NCBI RefSeq assembly: GCF_030272615.1
Contig: NC_081413.1
Span: 559,091,945-559,155,944 of the forward strand
DNA: 64,000 nt
DNA from: Cryptomeria japonica
Lineage: Eukaryota; Streptophyta; Pinopsida; Cupressales; Cupressaceae
Direction of reading: 5' to 3'
Under the pieces are notes generated by a model that ran no database searches, had not been told where the DNA came from, and saw only the letters and a list, made by a program, of their open reading frames with translations. Numbering within the stretch: position 1 is the first letter of the stretch; each line of letters starts with the position of its first letter. Of this stretch, positions 44,576-55,262 are shown in pieces. The position numbers and the translations under genes were made by a program.

Positions 44576-45975
44576 ACATGGTAAAATTGTTTGCATCACA
44601 AATATTCCACCTCATTCCACTAATCACAAACTTCGAATTTGCATGTCCTTAATTAATAAATATCTTTGCACATTTTAATTAATTAATTATTTAATTCTAA
44701 AACAATCAAATAAACCTTAAATGAGGGCCCTTTCAATGAGTTAAACTACATAATATATCATATTTTCCTAGACACATTTGACCTTTATAACATGATACTG
44801 CAATGAGATTGACTGATAATGTGGAAAACCAAGCCAATACCTTATCCATTGAGCAAGAGAGTTGATAAAGAGCATGTACCATAAAGCTTGAATGTATGAG
44901 ATCCAATTGAAATAACATGCATTTTTTCTTGGAACAAGATCCCACGATAATTACTTTGACCATTATGATAAATGAAAGACTAAGTTCGACAGCATTTCCA
45001 AGCTGCAAACAATAGGAAACATGGGGACACATTGCAAGGAGGAGGGCCTTTTCTAGGGGTACAACATAGGATGGCAATTAAAAAAATGGAATATTAAAAT
45101 ATAAAAAATTTCAAATATTTATATGATAAAGCACACAATAAATTAATTATCTAATCATAAAATAAAACATTAGAACTTATTTGAAAATTCATGAATCAAC
45201 GTAAAAATTATTAAAATTTCAATATCTAATCATTTGGGTTTTCATTACTAGCGGTAAAACACAAAAAAATAATTTAAAAAACACGAAAAAAACAAAAAAA
45301 AAACATTTAAAGCTCCTAAAATCAAACCTCTCAAGCTCCATATTAATTCGACCTGTCACTTTCAAATTCATTATCAAGTTGAAGGTTGAAGATTGAAGGA
45401 TTTTTCTTCTCCCAAGTTTTCAAAAGACAGGTTTTGGAGGTGAATCTTGAAGATGAAGTGAAATTTTCAAGGAAGACAAAGATAAATTTCTGAGTTGAAG
45501 CAAAATTTTCTGTGTGTTGGAAGGAAGAACATAAGTGCTTTTTCTGAGTTTGAGACAGAATTTTCAGAGTTGAAGGCAAATTTTCATCAAAATCAGTCAA
45601 AGAAAATTGCAGAAGTTCAAGAAATTCATATTCTTGACTGATTTCTTCTATCTAAACCGTTTATTTCTCAGAATTTACTAATAACTTGACCCATTTCATC
45701 CACTTTCAGTCTGATTTTTCACTAATATTCTTGACTGATTTCTTCTATCTAAACTGTTTATTTCTCAGAATTTACTAATAACTTGACCAATTTCATCCAC
45801 TTTCAGTCTGATTTTTCAATAATAATTAGCTTTTTAACAAGCTGAAAGTGAAATTTTCAAGTTAAAATGGTCTAAATCAGAAATAAATCTTCAAGTTTTC
45901 TTGAAAACAAAAGTAAGTTTTCATGTGTTTTGCAGGTTAAAGACCACCAAAAGAGTTCCTTCCAGGAAAGCTCAA
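44576..45975. other. Stretch upstream of the plus-strand gag-like gene
   Basis: It contains a 97-bp tandem duplication (45628-45821) and, just before the gag-like coding sequence, CATGTGTTTTGCAG at 45922-45935, which looks like a 3' splice site. A 114-codon minus-strand frame at 44733-45077 shows no recognisable family. The stretch may be the 5' LTR and leader of the gag-like element, but I could not match it to a second LTR. Confidence 0.4.
45628..45821. repeat. 97-bp tandem duplication
   Basis: ATATTCTTGACTGATTTC at 45628 recurs at 45725. The two units differ at only a few positions (for example AAACCGT versus AAACTGT), so the duplication is recent relative to the surrounding decay. Confidence 0.9.
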
Positions 45976-48900
45976 GATGAAGTTCGCCAACAAAGGATTG
46001 CAGCCGGAATCAAAGATCAAATTCAAGTGGAAGAATGTCACAGATACTGACCTTGGGCTTGTGGATTTTGAAGAATTCAAAAAGAGAATGTATGACCATG
46101 ATGGATACTTGCCGGATGATGAGGAATGGCATTGTCCAAGTAGCTAGATTCCCACCCACTAAAGAATGTGCTGAGCTAATGGTTAAATGTGCTATGCACT
46201 GTGATGCACAAGAACGAGCGATCATTGCACCTGATGGAAGGGTATTAGCTAATCTTTCAGAGTTAGCCATTCAAGAAGCGTTTGGAATACCAAACTACAA
46301 TACAACCTCATATAAAACTAAAGAAGATGCCCAAAAGATCTATGATGACCAGTATGAACTTTGTGCGGCAAATATCAACAAGTAATGGTTGGAAAAGACA
46401 AGACCTCAAAAGAAAATGCCAAAGAAGCTACTACGCCCATACTTCAAAGAGGAATATGGTGACATTATCCTACTGCTGAATAGAGTAATTGGCAGCCCTC
46501 AGGGTGCGCCATTTGAAACATGGATGTACTACTTCATTGATGAAATAACCTCGGGAGTCAAGATGTTCAATTGGTCCCGCATAATTAGAAACAACCTTCA
46601 CGAACAATTGATAGATTTAGAAAGGACAAAGTCATTTAACGTGAGCTCTTACATTGTCTACCTGTTGGCCAAAAATTATAGATATTCCAGACTAATTTGC
46701 AGAGGCATAGTTAGCAATGGTGAGAATGAATTCAAGTCTTATGACTGTTACCCGCAGTTGCAGCTTAGTGAGAAGAGCCATTTCAAGAGAGTAAATGATG
46801 GATTTCTGATGTATATCACAAGGACACTACAAGGGGGAACTCATTAAAGGCTATCCCCTGAAGCTAGGAGTTTAATCAGCAAGTATGGATCCTAGTTTAT
46901 CCAGTTTCCAAAATTCACATACATAAAGAATTCAAGGCTTTACTAGTTTTCCTTACCAACTTCCAATCCATCCCACCAATAGAATGGTCCTACTGGAAGT
47001 TCTTAGATAGTTGGAGACATATCAAGGCTTCAAAAAAATAAGGCAGAAGGCAACTATTTCCTTCCCATTCTTTATTGGAAATATGTTGGAGTCTTGTCCA
47101 ATGGCACAAGCTGCTAAAAGTGCCAGGCTAGAGATGCAATGGTATCCCTTCACATTCTATCGGTCCAGAGCTAACTATGATCCTCACGGCAATATTGGGA
47201 GAGTAAATGGAGAGAGATACGGGCATAGAGTGGACTTATAAGAATTCTGGGCAGATGCTATAGATGAATTTGACACAAGGAAGAGACTATGGTCCAGACT
47301 ACTAGTAAGCTTGATTGGAATAATTGAACTTTTCTGTGTGACTAATCATTGGAAGATAATGCGGAATACACTCAATTGAGCTTTGACAAGAATGCACCTT
47401 TTTCGCCTGTTAGATGGTCAGAACCTGAGCATGTAGACTTGGCTACTTTGATGTAGCTAGTTGTGAAGTATTCTCGTTGGTGGGTCGATCGGCAAATTCA
47501 TGGGACTAAAGACAAAGAAATTTCATCTTGACTTATGGCCTGATGGGTGAAGCAGAAGAATGTTCTTCAAATGCTGAAGCATCTCAAAGTGTTAGACAGA
47601 TTGAAAGTGCTAAAAAGAAAGGAGAAGTAGGAAGCGCTTCAAGAACAAAAGGGAAGACAGTTGTAAATGAAGGACCTTCTCAAAGGAAACAAAGGATAGA
47701 ACCATCTCATTCTTCCGCATCAGGGAACATAATTGATACATCGGCTATTGATGAGTCATTGGTAGATATGGAGATTCCTTCCCCAGTTCATGGGGAAAAT
47801 GAAAAGTCAATCCATCAAGAAGATAAAGAACCACCATCTCCCACGAGCACGGAAATATTGGAGTCAGATAATGAAATGGATATTCTGGGCAAGAGGACGC
47901 CAAAATATGCCATGTGAAGAGAATGATAAGAAAGTGGAAGGCGTTGAACAACCTACAATTCTTGATTGGCTAAAGGAAAGATTGAAAGTAAAGACACAAG
48001 TAATAGAAGTTCAAGAAGAAGATGATATGGCTGACCGACTTCTTGGCCAGATTAGAATAGGTTGCTGTAAACAAGCCTGCCAATTTTTTTTTTCACAATC
48101 TAGAGAGATGAAGCAAGCAACCATACAGTCCATATTGTTGTACCGAAGGTAAACAAATCAAAAGAGGATATTACTCCTCTAGAATATGAGATCACCACTT
48201 TTGACTTGGGACCAAGTACAAAGGGTCAAGAAGTGGAAGATTTAGATAATTCAGTTGCTTCCATGAAGGCCAGATTAGACAAAGAGGTAGAAAAGAAGAG
48301 GGAATACAAAAAGGAAGTGGAGCGCCTAAGGGAATATATCCAACACTTGACTAAACCACTCAACTAGCGCGATATAGCAACTCCTCAACTTTTGAACTCC
48401 TCACAAGAAGCAACTGAAAATCTTGAAAAGAAAAGACAACGGCAAGAGAAACCAAAGAATGGATGGCAAATGGAAAAGAAGAAGCAACAACATTTGTAGA
48501 TAAATTAAGGCTGACATATGGATAGACCTCCTTCCTACTCTCCAAAATTGCAAGCATGGTGGAAACATGGGATGACCTCCAAGATATTCAAGACAAACTT
48601 GTCCCATGCCTTAAGAGTATTGAAAGGCATGCATAAGCAAGAGCTGATTGATAGGGAGATAATTGCAGCAAGGGCCGCCTATGAATTTAATGCATGGCAT
48701 TGGACATTAGTTGCCGCAGTGAAGTTCCGGAGAAGGTGAGGCCAAATAGTGCTAAGGCCGAGGAGCAGATAACAGAGATTCAGGATAAGAATTTCCTTGT
48801 AGCTGCAGATGTACTTGACAAGGAAACAATCAGAGAAAATGATATGCAGATGGAAAGCCTGAAGCTTAGAATTCAAGAGATTTTCTTCCCCGTCATTGGA

Positions 48901-49134
48901 CCAGTCCTAAGGCAGAATTTAACTAAGGCATCTGAATTCTTGTCCATTCAAGATGCCTTCCAAAAACAGGAGCTGGAGTGGGAGATTGTTTTTGCTGCTT
49001 GCGCAGATGATTTGGATGGATGGGAATATAGGATCAACATGTTGCCACATGTCACCATGGAAGAGGTCGACTCAATTGTGTCCAGATTCATTGAAAACAC
49101 TGTTGCCCGCAAGGATAAGGGTGTGCCTTCTTAG
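45976..49134 (+). pseudogene. Unrecognised gag-like gene, plus-strand copy
   Basis: The start is ATG 45976 (MKFANKGLQPESKIKFKW). Broken frames continue in order: ARFPPTKECAELMVKCAMHC, GRVLANLSELAIQEAFGIP, GDIILLLNRVIGS then FETWMYYFIDEITSG (46380-46560), SSYIVYLLAKNY then SEKSHFKRVNDGFL (46640-46850), a hydrophilic region at 47528-47917, and a helical C-terminal part (48694-49134) with IFFPVIGPVLRQNLTKASEF. The same architecture occurs on the minus strand at 55263-59012. I do not recognise the family. Downstream TATATAAG and U5-like sequence suggest a retroelement gag, but no RT or integrase follows. Confidence 0.6.
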
Positions 49135-50097
49135 GAGATGGCTAACTACACCACTTGTCTAGCATGCATTTGTCTCTAGTTTTATTTTTGGAAACTTTAT
49201 CTAGGGTTGTGTTGTCTTAATCTTAGTCGTTGATCTTACATTGATCTCGGCCATTCATTTGTTCCTCAAAAACTCTATATAAGCTCTCATTCTCTCATTT
49301 TCAGTGTTGTAATGAGAATTATGAAATTGTTGCGTAGAGCTACTTGAATAATAAAAGTTCATTTGCAAGTGTTTGCTTTGAAATCTTATTGTTATTAAGT
49401 GGTTGCATGGTTGTGTATCTTTCTTCAACAATAGCATAGTTTTGCGTAGAATAAATTTGCTTTCAAAGTTTGTTAGATGAATGAAAGATTTGATAGTATA
49501 GATTGCCGAAATCTTGCTCATATTTTCTTTGGATGGATGATTTTCGTTCAATGTGTAAAGTTAGCCTGAGATTATAATGTGGATGCTTAACTTCTGTTTC
49601 GAGTAAATATTGTTCGATTGATGGTATTATTCAAGTATGAAAATCTTGAGCACACCCTTGGAAGATTGCACTTGCTTTGTGTAGTTTTCTTAGTGTGGCG
49701 AAACAAAGTATTGTTATTGGTTTCACCTAGTCTTTACCGTCTCTTGAGTTCATAGGAATAGCTTAGGAGTAGCATAGAACTTCTGAACCATTATCCTTTT
49801 TTTTTTTAAGTCTATGATTGAAAATCCAAAAACAAAAGAGAGAGCATTCATTGCTAAATTCGTCTAAGTCTTAACTTGTGATCAACATACTTGAGCGTAA
49901 GTCCCCCGTGTATTTCAGCATACATCACCAAGGAAGCTATCCAACATAAAGTTGCTCGTTCGCACATATAGACCTTGGAGTTGCCTTGTGGTCTTTCTCG
50001 CAATCTTGGCACAAGTAGTGATTTTGTTCAGGAGAGGATAGAGTATCCTTGGATATTTTATTCTAATGTTCGGTGAATGATAAAACATACACCAACA
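49135..50097 (+). repeat. Probable LTR or 3' region of the gag-like element
   Basis: Directly after the gag-like gene, this stretch has a TATA box (TATATAAG, 49276-49283), a transcript-leader-like CTCATTCTCTCATTTTC, and an end containing TTCAGGAGAGGATAGAG and GGATATTTTATTC, as seen in U5 regions of plant gypsy elements. No second copy was found in the window, so the LTR call is an inference. It ends where a copia fragment begins. Confidence 0.4.
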
Positions 50098-50880
50098 TGG
50101 AAGATTGTAAACCTATGTCAACACACATTGAGACAACTTTGCAACTTTCCCTTCATGATCCATCACTTAGGTAAATGTTACTCTTTATTGTGAGTTGAGG
50201 AGTAGTCTTATTTACCTAACTTATACTAGGCCAAATATTAACTATGCTATCAACTATCTTTCTAGGTTTATGCAAGAACCTAAGGTTGTTCATTGGAAAG
50301 AAGAAAAGCATGTTTTATAATATACCAGTGGTGCAGTGGCATATGGCTTTGAATACAAGAAAAATGCAGATTTTTCTATGTGGATACTTGGATGCAAACT
50401 ATGCAAGTTTAGTGGATGATAGGAAGTCTACTTCATGCTTCATTTTTTTTCGGGAACCTAGTTTCATATCTTGGAAGAGCATAAAGAAGACCATTGCTGC
50501 TCACTCTTCCATAGAGGTCAAATGCCACATTGCAAGTGGAGCTATCTATGAGGTAATATGGTTATGTCACATTTTGACAAGTATGGGTGTTCTTGAGACA
50601 GGTCATACCACTTTGTTTTGCAACAATCAGAGTGTTTTGATGCTTATCCACCATCCTATTTTTCATGAGCGTACCAAGTATAATGAGGTTCAATGTCACT
50701 TTATCCATAAGCACTTTTAGCAATAGAATATTTGGCTCCAATTTTTTTTCGACTCAAGAGCAATGTTTAGATTATATTCACCAAATATCTTGCAACTGTG
50801 AAGTTCGAAGCTTTTCAAACTTTCTTAATTTGTTCTCTTGCACATATGACGCAATAAGGAGGGGGATTATTAGCATTTTA
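50098..50880 (+). pseudogene. Copia RT end and RNase H fragment
   Basis: It begins mid-RT with EDCKPMSTHIETTLQLSL. An open frame from 50244 of 158 codons carries the RNase H domain: FLCGYLDANYASLVDDRKST (first aspartate), SSIEVKCHIA (glutamate kept) and LFCNNQSVLML, where the usual C-D-N is C-N-N, so the third acidic residue is lost. It ends with RTKYNEVQCHFIHKHF. A purine tract (AAGGAGGGGGA, about 50856-50866) follows, then a possible LTR start. The 5' three-quarters of the element are missing. Confidence 0.82.
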
Positions 50881-51421
50881 TTTTCTATTACATCATAACG
50901 AACTTATAGTTGGTCAACTTGGTGATAGTCAATTATTGGTTACTTCCTTTTCTAACCGACTACTTACTGTTATTTATAATGTTGCTCAAAATACAATCTT
51001 ATCACCTATTTTTTGCTCATTGTATCTTCTAATTAATTAGCATGTGCCTAAACACTATGAAAGATACCTTAAAAGAAAGTGCTTTTTTATATTTGTGTGC
51101 AATCAACCGTTGGCACACAACTAAATATTAGACTTGCAATTTTCTAACGTTTACAACCCTTATTGTAGTGTGCCTCTACCTCCTCAGGTGCTCAAACATT
51201 CGAGTATGTGCGTTTAAATCATTTTGATACATTTGAGCATTACAAAGAAGGAAATGTCAATTTGTGTACACCTTGTTTTGGCACATGTCAAAACTCTCAC
51301 ACATGCTTATGGTCACACTTTTGAAAATGTTTTTGTAGTGACACGCACATGAAACTTGTAGTGCCTTTGCTCAAATGCATCCTCCTTTGAAATGTGCCAA
51401 TATATTGGAAGCAATTGAAAT
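50881..51421. other. Stretch without a gene, possible copia LTR remnant
   Basis: It follows the copia polypurine tract and may start as its 3' LTR. No matching second LTR is present. Around 51170-51370 there are repeats of GCACA/TGTGC type. No coding sequence. Confidence 0.4.
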
Positions 51422-51566
51422 TGTTATGGTATTGAATGAATTGAAAAGGAGAGGAATACTCATAAAGAAATTACAATACAAAAGTCTCTAAAACGGAAAC
51501 TAACTACGAAAAGGAAAATGAAATTAAAAGATCCTAAACCAAAAGACCATTATTGAAACATCTACA
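51422..51566 (-). repeat. Lower-coordinate LTR of the short-LTR copia
   Basis: It aligns with 53838-53973: shared blocks are GTTATGGTATTGAATGAA, GAGAGGAATACT, AAATTACAATACA and AGATCCTAAAC. By element orientation it is the 3' LTR. Confidence 0.85.
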
Positions 51567-51719
51567 ACATTACTTTAATACCCTCCCTTAGTGATCATTC
51601 TACTAACTACATCAAGTCGCCTCCTAAATTTTACAAACTTGTCCGGGCTCAAAGACTTGGTTAGAATATTTGCAGTCTGATCCACAATTGGAATATACTG
51701 CAAGATCACAGTTCCATAT

Positions 51720-52080
51720 TCAACAAGTTATCAAATGAAGTGACAATGAAGCACAATATGTTTGGTTCGCTTGTGGAAGACTAGATTCTCGGCATGTTTT
51801 AGCACCCCTTGATTGTCACAAAACAAGGGTGAAGGCCCTGCTTGAGATATTTTCATTTCAAAAAGAATCCTTTGAAGCCATACTGCCTCACATGCTACTT
51901 TAACAGTTCCCTAATACTTTGCTTTGGTCAAGGAAAGAGCTACTGCCTATTGCTTCTTACTGGTCCATGTGACTACACTCGTACCAAGATTGAAGACATA
52001 CCTAGAAGTAGACTTCCTGTCATTAATTGAAGCTGCCCAATTTGAGTCTGCAAGACCAACCAGTCAAGGGTCTTTGGTTC
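51720..52080 (-). pseudogene. RNase H of the short-LTR copia
   Basis: The minus strand contains DRKSTSRYVFNLGTSVVTWT, ALSLTKAKY (catalytic glutamate replaced by lysine), EAVWLQRILFEM and LFCDNQGVLKHAEN, the usual copia RNase H order. Stops interrupt it. Confidence 0.8.
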
Positions 52081-52122
52081 TTCTGTACAGAATGCCAAAG
52101 TCACATGTCCCTTTCACATATG

Positions 52123-53086
52123 TCAGTACACACTTTGCTGTAACCCAATGTTTTTCCTTAAAAACATCATGAAATGACATATGTAGCTCATAGCATAGCT
52201 AAGATCAGGTCTAGTGGCTATAAGATAGATGAGGTTGCCAACTAATTGCCTGAATGTGGACTCATTCACCAATGGTGAATCTAATTTGGTTGATAGTTTA
52301 AGCCCTTTCTCCATAGGTGTAGATAAAGGCTTGCAATCTGTCATCTTGAACTTGTTCAACAAACTCCTGGAATACTTTGATTGAGAAATGATAATGTTGT
52401 CACTTGTGTAACAAACCTCTACATCGAGACTAATGTAAAAGACCTCAATCAGTCATATCAAATGCTAGACACAAATTCAGTTTGATCTACTTAAGTAAAT
52501 GTGCCCCACAACAAACAATGATGATATCATCCACATAGATGACAAGCAGAATGATGTCATTACCAACACTCTTGACATACAAGTTGGAATCTAAAGGACT
52601 TCTTGAAAGCCTCATGCAATCAAATACATGTCAATCTTGATGTACCACGCCCTAGGGGCTTTCTTTAGGCTATAAAGAGCCTTCACTAGTCTACATGTCT
52701 GGTGCTCTTTGCCTGCAACCATGAAACCTTTAGGCTACATCATATATACCTCTTCCTCCAAATCACCATTGAGGAAGGCACTCTTCATGTCCATTTGATG
52801 GACTTTCCAACAATGTTGTGTTGCAATGGCTAGAACCAGTTGGATGGTACTCATCTTTGCTATAGGAGCAAAGATCTCGTCATATTCAATGCCTTCTCTA
52901 TGTGAGAATCCTTTAGCCACCAACCGAGCTTTGTATTTATTAAGAGTTCCATCAGCTTTGTATTTCAGTTTATAGACCCATTTATAGCCAATGAGTTTCT
53001 TCGTTGGTGAGCATGCGCTATTTCCACGTGTTGTAATTCTTGTCATTAAAGCATTGACTGCTTTCCAACATGATGTTGGTCAATGA
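52123..53086 (-). pseudogene. Reverse transcriptase of the short-LTR copia
   Basis: An open frame (53046-52735) has GYKWVYKLKYKADGTLNKYK, ARLVAKGFSHREGIEYDEIF, and KVHQMDMKSAFLNGDLEEEV. The active-site motif LVIYVDDII is readable on the minus strand near 52545-52525. A second frame (52362-52123) has DCKPLSTPMEKGL and GNLIYLIATRPDLSYAMSY. The catalytic YVDD box is intact, but stops and frameshifts separate the parts. Confidence 0.88.
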
Positions 53087-53837
53087 CGCCATCCCCTTGT
53101 CTTCCAATGCACGAAAACAAGGTTAAAGTTAAATGCAGCACCAAACTTTCACAAAAATCTGATTTTTCTGTCAAAAATCAAACAAACCCTCATTGGCACA
53201 AAATCGCAAGGCGATCAGCTTAGAAAGAAAAAAATACCTGCAGTCCACAAGTTGCAAAGCAACCAAAAACAATCAAAAGAATGCACCAAAATCCTAGACG
53301 CTCATTGCAAGGAACCCAAAAAAAATTCTAAAAACTCCAATTTGCGACCTTTGGCAACCTGCAAAATCTCAGACAAACCCTCGCACACAAAATGCAAAGG
53401 TTGTGCAAAGAGAACTGATCTTATGTCGAAGAAAAGAACTCTGCAAAATACTAACTCCTTGCAGTTTTCAAAGCCCACGCTCTATTTAGAAAGACCATGT
53501 GATTTTTACAAAGCTTGCATGATTTTTTTAGAGTCCATGTGATTTCACAGAGAGCCCACATGTTTTTTAGCGAAAAACGCCCTCGAACGCACAAACGACG
53601 TGCAAAAAAAAAAACCTTTGCGATTTTTTAGGAAAAAATCATGAAAAAACTTCATATGAGTTGCAAACACGCAAGCCAAAATTTACGTATAGATGCCCAC
53701 GATTTTTACTAATAAAAAAAACAATTTTATTTTAGAAAAATAATCGGTCAAAAGAACTTCAAGAAAAAATCCAACCACCCACAACATTTTTTTTTTTTAA
53801 TGTCAAAAAAACTTAACCCGCTTAAATATCAAGAAAT
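53087..53837. other. Noncoding filler between RT and upper LTR of the short-LTR copia
   Basis: It replaces the gag-to-integrase region expected here. It is rich in A runs and in repeated short words (TTGCAAAG, GCGATTTTT). A 96-codon plus-strand frame at 53252-53542 is lysine-rich and shows no family signature. It may be leader sequence joined to RT by an internal deletion. Confidence 0.45.
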
Positions 53838-53973
53838 TGTTATGGTATTGAATGAACTAAAAAAGAGAGGAATACTACTTATAAACAAATTACAATACAT
53901 AAGTTTCTAAAACAGAAACTAACTACAAAATAAAAAGATCCTAAACTAAATGACCATTACAGAAACACCTACA
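53838..53973 (-). repeat. Upper-coordinate LTR of the short-LTR copia
   Basis: Partner of 51422-51566; by orientation the 5' LTR. Confidence 0.85.
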
Positions 53974-55262
53974 ATAGCAATGTCAATAAGAAATGATGTC
54001 CTTTTATGAGGCACACATTTTCAACCACATGTGTGCCATTACTCTATAACATTAATCTTCATGGTGGCATTCTTTGATCTTCCTAAACTCATTTTTCAAA
54101 AAACCGAAACACATTCTCTAAGTATAGGTGTGCACCTTTAACCACATGTTTGCCTATACCTTAGGTGATCATTTAGTTTCAAAGTAGCTCTTTGCTTTGA
54201 TGTGGACCAATACTTCATTCAAAATTTTCACTTTTTTCTCTTGTTGAGGCGTGCGCTAAAGGTTCTACACATGCCAATGCGCTAGATTTATTTTTTTCAA
54301 ATATTCTACTTTTGACATGTCTCTATTTGGCATTTTTTTAACATCCTATAACATCTTTGCTCTTCCTTTGTAGAGGTATGCTGATTTCTCCAAGTACTTG
54401 AATTTATGATCCTACGAGGGTTAGGAAAAAGAAGTAACAAGATGATGTGTAGTAGATATTTTCACACATATCAAGGGTAGGTAAATAAAGATTAAACTTG
54501 ACACCATAGTTGAACTACTCACTATTGATGTGGATTTTGAGTTCACTCAACATTAATAAACTTTCACCTCAAAATGAAGTTTATTTACTTGAGAGACTGA
54601 GAAGATCTCAATCCCAAGGCTAGGAAAGTCTTTGTTAGACCCTGTGGTTTTTATTCAGTACAGCTCGCATTAACTGTTTAACGAAGGGATTCCAACTAAT
54701 CTCTCTAGACTTTACAGATATTTCACTCTGGAGTAATTATCGTGACTTATTTCCCTTTGAATGAACAAAAACAAAAGAAAACAAACATGAAATGAAATAA
54801 ATTCCTATCTACGACAAGTTTCACAGTTAAATGTCCTTTTGAAATGATTGAAATGATAAAGAACAACTTTCATGAACAATCAAAACTTTTCCTCAACCAT
54901 TCACAAAAATTGTGCAATCTTTAAACGAATATTGTAATTGACAAAGAAAGGTATACAACACACCAAAAATGTTGTGTAGAGTTATATATTTCTTCACCAA
55001 AAAGCAATGAGTTACAATCTGATTTTCACCATTAATTGACTCTAAGCTTCATCATGTCAAACATTTGCAAATAGAGAACACAATTGAGATAGCTACAATT
55101 GTAAGAGAATCAAGAACAAAGACAAAATAACCAAAGCTCTTTCAAGTCTAATACTCTCGAACATTCTGAAAAATAGAGAGTTCATTTGGTTTCATAGCAG
55201 TGTTACAAAAAAGACAAAATTGCCAACTGGACTATCTTGACTAGGGTTTAATCGCCGCCAAT
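53974..55262. other. Stretch downstream of the minus-strand gag-like gene
   Basis: No coding signature. The first 450 bases resemble in style the GCACA/TGTGTGCC-rich DNA at 51170-51370, suggesting the short-LTR copia lies inside a repeat. The part nearer 55262 would be the 3' untranslated region or LTR of the minus-strand gag-like gene. Confidence 0.4.

Larger units (their letters stand above)
51422..53973 (-). mobile_element. Internally deleted copia element with very short LTRs, minus strand
   Basis: Direct repeats 51422-51566 (145 bp) and 53838-53973 (136 bp) start TGTTATGGTATTGAATGAA and end CTACA. Between them, on the minus strand, lie RT (53086-52123) and RNase H (about 52080-51720). 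A polypurine tract AAGGGAGGG on the minus strand (51589-51581) lies near the lower LTR. Gag, protease and integrase are absent, replaced by 750 bases of noncoding sequence. I see no target duplication or clear primer site, so the element has been rearranged. Confidence 0.8.

Noticed and set aside
44733..45077. 114-codon minus-strand ORF as a possible gene
   Set aside because: No motif, no start context and no related copy; cysteine and leucine richness is compatible with chance. Left out for lack of support.
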